Below are positions 41,271 to 53,500 of a stretch of 64,000 nucleotides of DNA, in pieces. Position 1 is the first letter of the stretch. Every line of letters starts with the position of its first letter. The stretch spans positions 66,235,040 to 66,299,039 of the forward strand of contig NC_021675.1 in assembly GCF_000247815.1 (NCBI RefSeq), given 5' to 3'. The translations under genes were made by a program, and so were the position numbers. The notes under the pieces were generated by a model. It ran no database searches. It had not been told where the DNA came from and saw only the letters and a program-made list of their open reading frames with translations. This DNA is from Ficedula albicollis. Lineage: Eukaryota; Chordata; Aves; Passeriformes; Muscicapidae.

Positions 41271-41534
41271 CTAGCTGTCTTTGCTGCAGAATTCACAGTG
41301 TATCCCTCCAGTGAGGTCTTTGACAACCTTTTCTTTGATCAGTTTTTGCAGGAATTTTGTTTCACTTGTCACATTGTGCATAGTTTGTCCTTTCATGGCA
41401 GCCATGCAGAAGTTGTTGTAATAGTGCAAAGGTGTGCTGGGCTGGTCCAGGTCATATCCAAATCCTGCTAAGCTCACTTCATCACATAAATGTGTGGCCA
41501 GAACAACTGCTGTGACCCCAATTGTAGGTACATT
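41271..41534 (-). CDS. ST3GAL5: ST3GAL5 coding exon 7 (motifs S, III, VS) and stop
   Basis: The acceptor tttag is followed by AATGTACCT (NVP). It encodes motif S ([20 protein letters not shown]), motif III (PLHYY) and motif VS (HNVTSE), all needed for donor and acceptor binding and catalysis. The protein ends [12 protein letters not shown] before TAG at 41273-41271. The last five residues run past the EF end I recall for the mammalian enzyme and add a cysteine. Confidence 0.95.
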   Translation of the reverse strand, partial: NVPTIGVTAVVLATHLCDEVSLAGFGYDLDQPSTPLHYYNNFCMAAMKGQTMHNVTSETKFLQKLIKEKVVKDLTGGIHCEFCSKDS

Positions 41535-44500
41535 CTAAAGAGAGAGAAAAGTGAAATTTACTCAGTTCAAACATATTGTCCTTTACCAGGTTTATAAACA
41601 CTTTACACAATTTAATGACTTTGTCCATTCCCTCTCCTGATTTCAAACTCAAATCAATTAAAACTACAACCAAAAATCAATTCAATGATCAATTAAACTT
41701 AAAACTGCGGGGCAAAATACTGATACAATTTAGGTATTTGGCTTTTGACTGCCAACACTATTATTTTTTTTTTCCTGTGAAGGCAAGATGCCCTATCATT
41801 GTGTAGTTAAACTGCAAGTGAACCTTCACTTCAAACAGTCAAACAACTCCTGACACAGAGTTAAACTTGACATTCCTTGATGTACACTTATTTAAGCCTT
41901 GAGCAACAATAAACTCTAACAGTATTCTTCACAATATTACTTTTTTCACTGAAAAACCCATGAAGAAGGCAAATTGACTACAGTACCATTAAGATATTCA
42001 GCTTGATATATTATGTAATTTTGATAAATAAATGTGAGCAGATCCTTCAGATATTTGTGCAATAATCTTAAGTGCTTTCACACAAAATGTAAAAAGATGG
42101 TGGTTAGTCAGTATGTTTTGCAGTTCGAGACAACTAGTGACATCAATTTCTCAAACATGCAATGAAAGTAACAAAAATGCAGTGTATGATTAAACCAGGG
42201 AATTCATCACTCTCTACCACTGCTGGAGCAAAGGAGATGGAGGGAGGAAATGCCCATCAGCTGCTACTGAGCATTCTCTGGCATACACAGCAATTCCAGC
42301 AGCTGGAAGGCTGCTTTACACTGGCCTGGTTTCCAGGCTCTCTCTGCTTTCCCTGCAGCTGGAGACACATCTGGCTGCAGCTGATGGCTGGTTTTGCTTA
42401 ACAGGGCAATTCTTAACTGGCTTAACATACAAGAAATGAATGTTTTTAAACACTGGAATGAGTTTATGTTTCACTGCATCTGAATGGCATTTCATGTCAG
42501 CATACACAGGCAAAACAGCTCATCCAAAAAGGTGAGCTGAAATCTTACTTTGATTTTGCACAAGAAAATAAAGGAGTCTTTTGAGAGCACAATTTCCCTA
42601 TTACCTGAGACCAGCCCTGAAACCACACAGAGAAAGTAAAAAGCTAAAACTTTTTTCAGTTTCTTATTTTATTTACTTTGTATTTTACTGTCTCCTTTTG
42701 GTGAAAGGAAACTTCTTACCTTATCCCAACCCCAGAATTTTGATCGAGGCTCAGGGAACTGTAAAATGTCCAAAGCTGTCTCTTTGATAATGACTGGATT
42801 CAGAATCCGAAACTGCTTTGATGTGAAAGGAATTTTCTCAGCAACCTCCTTCCAAAAGAAGAGTCGCATCCACAGAGGCTAAGAGAAACCAAAAAATATA
42901 GTTCAGAGGGAAACTCTGAGAAAAACACAGTATACAAGTTACAGAAGACACCAGTGACCCTGAAAAATTTAGGGAACAGTTTATAGTTAAGGTGGCTTGG
43001 AAATATCAGTGAACAGATCAAATGACTGACACAAAAGAGGAAAAATCTTCAAAGTACCTGGAACTGCAGAGAGGACAGCAGAGGGAACAGTTGTTTATTC
43101 TGAATATTTGACTGCATTTCGTGTTTATCACTCAACATATTCATAAGCACCCATGGGTTATTCAGGCTACCCCAGCACAGCTGAGCAGTATTTAAAGAAA
43201 CAGGGAAGGGAACCACAGTTTCCCACAAACATTAACCAGGCATTCTGAAGCAAGCACTGGTTTAAAACAATTGTGCTCAAGTTCTGAAGAGCTGTTGCTT
43301 GACAGCATCCACCTAGTGATAAAAGCAACCCTTTAGAAGAGGATTTACACAGAATTCAGAAACCCAGATTCTGATCTCATGCCACTGCAGTCACTTAGAT
43401 GCCTACTAATGGAAGAAAAAATACCATATCACACTAATTTTACAAGTCTTTCCATGAAATGGACAACATTAAACAAATGATGAAACTGATACAGCTCCAA
43501 CATAGATCTGTATGTTTTTAAACAGGCTTTAAGGAACAATGGCTTGAATTGATCAAACACAGGGTTTACCCAGCCATGCTCTGGATCAGTTCCCTTCAGT
43601 GCCAGTGCCTGCCCAGAGAGCTGAACCAACTGACAGCTGAGTATTTGAAAGAAGTAGGGTTATAATTCACAGAATCACTGAAGTTAGACTTCAAAGCCAC
43701 TGAAGTTAGACAGGGCCTCTGGAGATCACATGGCCCAACTCCCCTGGCTCAAGCAGACACCTCGAGCCAGATGCTCAGGACCATGCCTAGATGATTGTGA
43801 GAAAGATGTCCATGGATATTCAACTTGACAAGCTTCCTCTTGTCCTATCACTGGGAACCTCAGCTCCAAAAAGAGCCTGGCTCCATCCTATCTGCACCCT
43901 CCCCTCAGATATTTAGGTACATTATCTTTCCATGAAATGGACAACATTAAACAAATGATGAAACTGATACAGCTCCAACATAGATCTGTATGTTTTTAAA
44001 CAGGCTTTAAGGAACAATGGCTTGAATTGATCAAACACAGGGTTTACCCAGCCATGCTCTGGATCAGTTCCCTTCAGTGCCAGTGCCTGCCCAGAGAGCT
44101 GAACCAACTGACAGCTGAGTATTTGAAAGAAGTAGGGTTATAATTCACAGAATCACTGAAGTTAGACTTCAAAGCCACTGAAGTTAGACAGGGCCTCTGG
44201 AGATCACATGGCCCAACTCCCCTGGCTCAAGCAGACACCTCGAGCCAGATGCTCAGGACCATGCCTAGATGATTGTGAGAAAGATGTCCATGGATATTCA
44301 ACTTGACAAGCTTCCTCTTGTCCTATCACTGGGAACCTCAGCTCCAAAAAGAGCCTGGCTCCATCCTATCTGCACCATCCCCTCAGATATTTAGGTACAT
44401 TAATAAGATCCCCCCAAGCCTTCTCCAGGCTAAACACTCCCAGCTCTATCAGTCTTTCCTCATGGTAGAGATGCTTCAGTCCCTTAAGCATCTTTCTGGC

Positions 44501-47500
44501 TTTTCTGAGTAGTAGTAGACAGTCATGGTCAAGATTAAACAGATCTTCTCATATTGTAAAAATCACAGAATTAAGAAGGGAATTTGGAGTACCTAAACTG
44601 GCATAGATCAAACTGTTAGAAGACTTGACAGGCTTTCTTCTAAATCTCTCTCAGTAATTTTTACTTGCTGAAATTATCTATCTGCAAATTGAAAGAGATG
44701 GAAGCCACCAATTCACATTAATTTGGAAACATCAAACCCTTCCATCAGTTCCTTAGGAATCTCAGCACCTCTTTAAATGTTTACTGAAAAATAAGCAACC
44801 TCATAATTTAGGAACCTCAGACAAATGTTCAGTTACTTGTTAACTCCATGTATGTCCATTGTAGCAGTACAGACTAGCTGCTAAAAAAATGGACTGGCAT
44901 TCAGAAATCTCACTTCTATTTTGGGCTCTGCAGACTTTTCAACTCACATCAAATGTAAAATGAATTCCACACCAGTAACCACTCAGGAGGTCACGTAGAC
45001 TGGTGCAAACCACCAATATCGCCACAAAAAAAAAAAAAAGTGTTACTGTCAGCATGGGGCCTCAACACAAATGCTGGTCCCATGGTAACTAGGAGACAGA
45101 GTAAAAAAAACCCACAAGGTTACATAAAAGATTCTCAGCACGATAAACTATGAAATAACAGATCAATCAGCTTCTTTGAGTGCTAGAAAACAAAACAAAC
45201 AAAAATACACGTATGTGAGACTGTCGCATTACATACCAAAGTTTCATTTTTTACCATGGCTTGAAGCCAGTTGAAATCAACTCTTTTAAAGAGAACAGCC
45301 ACAAACAAGCTTGCAGGAGGGTACTCGTGTTCAGAAAGAGGAGCTCCTTCGGGGTAAGTCATCCTTATTGTTGTTTTGTTACCAACATGATCCGTGTAGC
45401 CCTGAACCGGTGCATCATTTAACCTGGGGGAAAAGAAACCCACGGGTTACAATTATTATTTATTAATTACAATCATTAAAATATCAGACACTCAGTAAAA
45501 ACTTGTTATTTGGCCCACAGATTTTTAACAGAACAGACTCCAGTTGTCTCTCACAACCCTCATGTTGCCTCACACACTTCTCCAGCCCCTATCTTTGTGC
45601 CTCACACACTCCTCCAGCCCCTGTCTTTGGAAGGAAGCCAATTCTATTTCTAGATTAAATGGCACAAGTGCAGAACTTGGGAGAAAAAGCTTGAAGAGTA
45701 AAGTGATTTAAGATAGCATTGCAGAATTTCCTATCTATNNNNNNNNNNNNNNNNNNNNNNNNNNNNNNNNNNNNNNNNNNNNNNNNNNNNNNNNNNNNNN
45801 NNNNNNNNNNNNNNNNNNNNNNNNNNNNNNNNNNNNNNNNNNNNNNNNNNNNNNNNNNNNNNNNNNNNNNNNNNNNNNNNNNNNNNNNNNNNNNNNNNNN
45901 NNNNNNNNNNNNNNNNNNNNNNNNNNNNNNNNNNNNNNNNNNNNNNNNNNNNNNNNNNNNNNNNNNNNNNNNNNNNNNNNNNNNNNNNNNNNNNNNNNNN
46001 NNNNNNNNNNNNNNNNNNNNNNNNNNNNNNNNNNNNNNNNNNNNNNNNNNNNNNNNNNNNNNNNNNNNNNNNNNNNNNNNNNNNNNNNNNNNNNNNNNNN
46101 NNNNNNNNNNNNNNNNNNNNNNNNNNNNNNNNNNNNNNNNNNNNNNNNNNNNNNNNNNNNNNNNNNNNNNNNNNNNNNNNNNNNNNNNNNNNNTGCTTTG
46201 TGTCAACTTAGAGAGGCTTAAAAGTGGAAGAGGAAGAAAACACACAGAAAGTTGCTTGTGTTATCCTTTTCATATATATACACACACACACTCTCAGGAG
46301 TATTCCACACATAAAAATCATTCAAATTATCCCTCCAATGCAATGTAATGCATCCTGTGGGTTTGTATCATTTCCAGCTCACCAAAAACTTCAGATGCTG
46401 GCACACTGTTGACAAGGATGGCATCTACACACACACACTCTCAGGAGTATTCCACACATAAAAATCATTCAAATTATCCCTCCAATGCAATGTAATGCAT
46501 CCTGTGGGTTTGCATCATTTCCAGCTCACCAAAAACTTCAGATGCTGGCACACTGTTGACAAGGATGGCATCATCTCCCTCCATGAATTCTGCAGAGCAG
46601 CTCAAGTCCTGCAAACTTTTCTATGTCAACAGAAAAATCACCTTATCTTGCCAGCCCTAATTTCAGAGGACAGCTAATGCAAGTTGCCTACCCCTCCACA
46701 GGCTAGCAAGGTTTGTTTACCATTGAATAAGGGCTATTGATTCAATGAAATATTCCCTTAATAAGATGAGCAAGCCTACGAAACAAGTTGAGAAAATGCT
46801 TATATTAATTTTATTTGTGACCTTACATGATTCAAAACAAGAAGGAGGTTCAAACTGTAATGTTCAGAGGCACAAATACAGAGCATGTAATTCCAATGTC
46901 AGAAACCATGGCAATCACAGAAAGCAGCTACTGACCTCATAAAGATAAGGGAAGATAAGTGTGCTATAAAGTGTGTAAACAAGCCATGTACTGAAACACC
47001 AATTAATTTTTATTGTGTTTGAAATAGCTGTTATAAAAAGATCTTTCAAATAAACATCCAAACTAGCCACTGGGAAAAAAGCAGAGGTGAGTCCTTAAGT
47101 ACTGAAGTTTAAGATTTGAAAGCTTTAAAATGTGAAAGGATAAAGCCAGTACTGTCTACTTGTCTATGATGTCACTAGTTTCTATACAGTTTATGCCCAT
47201 GTGTGTTTTGTACCTGCACAAATAATTACACTGAATTCCTTTCTTGTAAATATGACAGTTTATTTTGCTCCTAAGACTTCAAATTCTACCAAGTCACAAG
47301 AAAATTTCTCAAAAGCGCTTTCAGAAACAGTCTTATAAGTTACATCTATCAGCATTGGAGATATGTTCCCCTTAAAAAACAATGCTGGCTCAAAGTACTG
47401 ATGAAGTAGTTGGAGAACTTATATGGAAAACACATACCTTATAACAATATCAAACTGATTTAGTAAGTGCCCCAGCTCTGATCCATGAAGGATTCCACCA

Positions 47501-50500
47501 CTGCCAACAACAACACAACGCTTACAGTTCTTTGACTTCAAATCTTCTGGTAAATCATGCTCAGGTAAGAGTTCAAGGAGATCTTTCAGTTTATCAGAGA
47601 ATTGGTAAAATCCAAATGGAGGTCCATATTTAAATAAAGCTTCATCTTCATTTATGTTTTTCCTTACAAAGGGAGATATGTCCATGCTGTATTTCTCTGC
47701 AAACAACTTCCCCATCTCTCTTTTCGCATAAGAAGGTCGGCACTGCTCCTGCAGTGTGGCACGGGCAAACTGCTGTGCCCTCTGAAACAAAACACATGGG
47801 ATTTCAGCCAGGAAAGCCAGCTGCAGGAATGCACAAAGCCCTCAGAATGTGGCCCACCAACTGACCACCAGCAGTTTAGCAAACACAGGGGTTATAAAGA
47901 AAGCTTCAGCGTGGAAGTACAACAATTTTAAAGCATTGACTCAAATGTCAATTTGAGCCAGAGCATGGTAAAAACCTGCAGAGGAATTCCTCTCCCTTAA
48001 ATCTAATCCCTTAAATCTAGATATCAGGTTTTCTAAAGAAAATATTAGGCTAGTAGAAGTGCTAAGTGAAAATGAGCTGTTTGTACTACCATTTGCAACA
48101 CCAAATAACATCCAGGCATACTTCTACCTGTCCATATTAGCAGCAAGTGGAATTCCACTCTGCTCAACTGCATGACCTGAGTTCTGCCTGTGGTAGGATT
48201 CCACCAGACACACATCCACTGGGTAAAAGTTCTGCAACAGCAGCTGGACTCACTTACTCAATCAGAATGAAGCAACACTTCTTCCATAAATATTGGTAAA
48301 GTGCTAATGACTAAAACATGACTTTAAAAGGAATGACAGGTGAGGGTGTTTTGGACCTTCTCTCAAAGACTAGTCATCAAAATAAGAGACTGCAGTTCCA
48401 TATTGCATAAAAAAATAAAGTGACAGACAAAACTACACATTGATCCATGTAATAATAAAAATAAAACATTATAAGTGTATATTTTTAGAAATCTGTAGTG
48501 GCAAGTTGGTATCTTATGTAAAAAGAGAAACAGCAAAGGTATTACTTTTATCAGTTAAGATAAAATCCTGTTTACATAATTTCTTTCGCAATCAACTCTG
48601 CTAGTTTTTCCTCCACTGTAATTAAAAAACCCCATGAGCAAACACAGAGGTCATAGACATGAGATTCAAATCTACAGCTAATTTAGTTCTACTCTACTGT
48701 TAAGGAAAATAGTGTTTATCTGAGGCAACAGGGAGGGAAGTTCTGCTGCTGGTTTTTTAGGGGTTTTTTGAGTTTTTTTAAAACCAAGATTGACCTGCAG
48801 AACTTCCTCTACCACCATTATGAAGGTTTCTGCATAAATATCACACTGAGCAAAGCAGTGGGCTGAGCAACTTTACAATGCACTTCTTGAGACAGCAATA
48901 GACACAGCCCATGAAATCTTTGGGTTTGCTTGGTTTAACATGTTTGTTCTTCAGAATCAAGAATGTTATTGAAAAAATAAGTAAGTCAAATGAGATTTTT
49001 CGCATTTGCCTCATTCTGAGGCAAAGAGCCTCAGAAGGGGAAAGATATGCACTAAAGATGATGGCAAGTGAGGGAAGATGCACGTTCAATAATGCTAAAA
49101 TGAAACTGTCTTAAGCCAGGGCTTCTGCTAGAAGTTGCCTTTTGGCATTGAGACATTCAAAGACAAATGTAACAGCACTAAGCCAGGTAAATTCTGTTTT
49201 AAAGTGCAAATAGGATAAGTAGCAAAGGCTATAGTGGTGTCTGTTACAACTCTTCAAAAGCTACATGCAAAACTGTAGCTAAAGTAAGCAGCTGCTACCC
49301 TGAATGAATAAATGAAATAATAGCTGCACCCTCCTGGATATTTGCCTGTGATTCCAAAACCATCTGAGCAACTACAAGGCAAAACAGTCTGGGAAACTGG
49401 CTTAGGTGAAAGGAAACAAAAAAGCCCTTTGGTTTAATATGTAATTTTCGGGGTTTTTAAATATGTTACTTTTCATCTGCATCAATCTTCTGATAAGTGT
49501 CATCTGCATCAATTTTTGGGGTTTTTAAATATGTTACTTCTCGTGTGCATCAATCTTCTGATAAGTGTCATCTGCATTGACACAATGGGATGATGACATG
49601 TCCATTTCAAATATTTTATAATTTTATACTAAAAATCAAAGTTTCTCTACCCCCATTCAGTTTCTCTATGTGCTTCTGTTGTCACTTCACAAGAACAAAA
49701 AACAGAATATCTATGGCATGAAATAAAGCGAAATATACTTCTGCTCAACAGATAATTTCAGCATTCTTGTTCTTTCTTGTGTCTTATAACTCTTGTATTG
49801 TCAATTAATAACTTTTATTTTTAAGCAAAGTGAAAAAAAAGTCAAAAAATACCAACCCTTACACGATCGAGGTCCACATACGGCATTTTTGTTCTGTCAC
49901 ATTCCTCGGGGCCAAAATGCAATTTGAGGATATAAAGGAAGCACCCTCCAACGACAAACAGTGCAAGAATTCTAAAAACAACACGGCAGTGAGAGGTAGC
50001 AGAGAGAAACAAAAAAAAAATATTTTTTCTAATGTTCAATCAACTATTAAATCAGTATTTTTAAGGAAATTTAAGACAGTTGAACTTCATGTGAATACTT
50101 GCATTTGAATCAAACATGAAAAAAAAACTATTGCTTTGTTCACTTCAAGTCTTGTATAACTCTGCAAAGTTATCTGCAGGAAAGTATGAACACATATAGA
50201 TGTCTGGAAAACACCTGCATCATATACTTTAAACTTATCTCTGATGAGTCAAAATGAAACCAAGAGAGATTTTTCTTTTTCTTTCTTCTTTAAAGGTCTT
50301 ATGTTGGAAAACATATTTCCAAGAAAGCTGAAAAAAAAGGCTGCAACTTCAAATTGCATTATTTTGGGCCAATGGTCACCACTGAAACAAAATTTTCAAC
50401 TCACTGGCAGGCCAGAATGCAGAACTTAGATGCTCATGCTGAAAAGCCTTACACCCCCAAAACTTGCAGCAGAAAAAGTCCAACCAACTTTAAAATCAAA

Positions 50501-53500
50501 GAACATAGGCTACATAGACTATTCATATTTTTGATCTACTAATTTCTCATTCCTTAAGAATACCACTGTTGATATCCAAAAAGTCACTTAGTTCATGTCA
50601 TGTTTAAACCCATCTGTAGAATACTTACATTATTATTTGGTTAAAGTTGTGGTTGCTGCTCAAGTATGTAGTTTGAGCTTTCTTACTGATTTTCATTTCC
50701 TATTGTTTTCTTAGGACTGTTTGTTTAAACATCTTTAAAAACGTACAAGTTATTAAGTGCCCAATGCCTCTTGAAACTCTTTCAGATTAAGTTAATACAT
50801 ATTTTCAATTTTTTTTAAAAAAAAGCTTATACTGTATGAACAAATAGATGCAATTCCAGCACTCAGCATGCAGTACAAGGCTGCAAACAAGGTGACCACT
50901 GGAAAAGTAGGACTGTTCTCACATCTCACTGAACTAAATTACATTTTCCACTGATAGGTGATCCAAGAGCTTCATTAGCATGGTAGGCTGCAACCCCTGG
51001 AGATCAGCCAACAGGCAGAAAGAAGGGGATTCACAGCTGACAAATGAGGCTGGTTTTCCTCCAGAAGTTTATCAAGTATCTCCAGATTCAGCTGGGGTTG
51101 CACCATTCAGATTATATCCACCTGTGTATGTAACAGTTTGTCTGGGTTTTTTATCTTTAAGACCTAAGAATTCATGTGGCATCACAGTAGTGAATGTTTT
51201 AGGTATAAAATATGATCCTGGATCTATGTGTGCACATACCCTTTAATTCTAATTTGATGTCAAGCTATAAACAATGCAGTAAGGTTTTTCATGTAACATT
51301 CCAGAAATCTTCATAACAAAATAACTATATGAAAACACCTCCCCAGGATACCCATTCAACATCCACTGGCCTTCTATTCCTTCAGTTATCAGGCTGTACA
51401 GAAGTCTCAGAATTGTTATTTATCTGCATACAAAAAAAGATTGGAAATACTTGTGAGCAAAGTGCTAGGATCTCACTTTGGCTTGGAAAAACAGGTACTA
51501 CAATAAGTTAGCCTGGGCTCCACAAAGTGTTTTCAGTATCCCAGGGAAAGCTTTGTGCTTAACCCTCCATTCACAGCCTGTGGTAATCCCGTGCCTTGAT
51601 TTCTGCATCCATTTTGTAATTCCCAGGCTGGGGGTAGAACAACTCTCCTCTGTGTAGCTGTGACAATGACACTTACTTGCGAGTACCTTTTAAAAACCAG
51701 CTTGGTCTTCTCATCTTCATGTGCAGCCACCTTACACCATTGCACAGGAGGTGAATGATTACTTTTCAGCTTCACAGAGTTACTGTCACTCAGCATTGCT
51801 GTAAAAAAGAAAGAAAAAGTTATCATAACTTTTGCTGAATTGAAGAAAAGTTGACAGGACACCCATGGAGTAACCACTTTGTTTCCCTGAGAAGACTGCA
51901 ATTCTTACTTACAGTGCCAGGAATACTGAATTGCTCCTGAGCTCCTCGTGATCAAGAACTCACTCATTTCAGCTGCATCACCAAAATATGATTCTAAAAA
52001 TGTTGCCAGGTCTTTGCATGCTTCATAAGCCTGAAGTCTAATAATTGTCGATTACATCAGTTACTGTCAAACACTTCAGTTTGATCTGATCAAACAAGCC
52101 AAATAATACCCTCAGGGTATTCAGGATCCCTGAATCAAAATCCAATCCCTGTGCTATGCTTCCCATCACACTTCAAGGATTCTGTCAACACACAGAACAC
52201 ATACAAAACATCCAGAAATCATCTCTCCAGTTTCCCCAAGGCCAAGCAAACATATGACCACTGGTCTGAATCTACCACTGACCTCTTCAGCAGCCCCAAC
52301 AACATGGCCAGCAGCTTCAACACCAGGCACCAGAGAGGGTGTGGAGGGAATTTCTCCCTGGCACACTGCAGGACCAGGAGGCTGTCAGCACCAGGGAAGC
52401 ACAGCAGGACAGCCCAGTGCTCACTCACAGATGGGCAGGGCACTGATCATTAGCTGACAGGAAGCAATCTTGCTGCTCCCACAGTTTCTATCAGCACACT
52501 CTAATATTGACTGTGGGAAGAAAAATGCAGCCTGGTACACCATCTTCTCCCAGGCTGCTGCCAGTAACCAAAGATGTGACAATGGAATCCCCATGAAGAG
52601 CCAACCCACATGAGCCTGCTGGTTTTCCCAGGGAGAAGGGACACAAGCAAGGGTTTTTCCTGTTCTGCCCACCCGAAGCAGCACTCCCTTTGATCAGCCA
52701 ACCATGGAAAAGGTGCAGCCTGCTCCTCCACAGGGGAGGGAGGATTTCACACCTGCTCCTTCCTTTGATCTCAGTGTTTGACTCTCTCTGCTCTCCACTG
52801 CAAAGGTGGAGAGTTCACCTCTACTGTTCTCCTGCCAAGAGTTCTGTCACAAGAACCTCTAAAAAACAGCAAGACTAAGGGAAGGCTTTTCTCTAGGGAT
52901 GATCTTCTTTGTTCTCTTTTCCACCTCTTTTTATTGTTTATAGCAATATGACTCATTTGAACCAGCCTGCATTGCCACTTGAAAACACTGTTTGATTGGA
53001 CAAACAACTGATGTTCTTAAAAGCCAGGATGGAGGAGCTGAGGAGACAGAAGTACCCCCCTCCAGATACTAAATCCAGACCACTGAAATTTCAAGGACAT
53101 CTAAGTCAGAACCTGACTCAAAGTCCGTCTCTTTGCACAGTCATCATTTCTCAGTAACACTTTTGATAACCACAATAAAAAATCAAATGCCAAAAAACAC
53201 TGTGAAGGTTGGACAAGGGGGGATAAAGATCAACAATAGGATCTGAAGCCCTTTGAAGAGCAGGCAAAAGTCAAGTCATGCTATCAAGGTCACATGCAAA
53301 TGATCAGAACCCACAAAACAGAGCAAGGCAGGAAAACCCTAATGGTCTTTGCCAGCAGGAAATTTGACCACTTACCTCAAACACAAGTAACTTGGTTATT
53401 ATGGTATCAGTAAGTACCTCAAATTCCTCACCTGACTGGATTTATTAATTGCATAAACTCTGAGCTGTCACTCCCATTTGCAGGCCTTTGTTATATCCCC

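Larger units (their letters stand above)
42879..45236 (-). other. ST3GAL5: ST3GAL5 intron 5
   Basis: A 2.4-kb intron that contains a 478-bp tandem duplication (43447-44402) and CR1-derived sequence. The rest is unique AT-rich DNA; 44500-45236 holds nothing recognised beyond a short A run near 45027. Confidence 0.8.
45424..47437 (-). other. ST3GAL5: ST3GAL5 intron 4, containing the assembly gap
   Basis: A 2-kb intron interrupted by 455 N's. It carries a 147-bp two-copy tandem repeat at 46291-46585 and a 31-bp duplication at about 45555-45617 (cctcacacac...cagcccct), so both sides of the gap have local duplications. Confidence 0.8.

Noticed and set aside
45655..46348. Open frames across the N gap
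   Set aside because: They exist only because N codons were not counted as stops.
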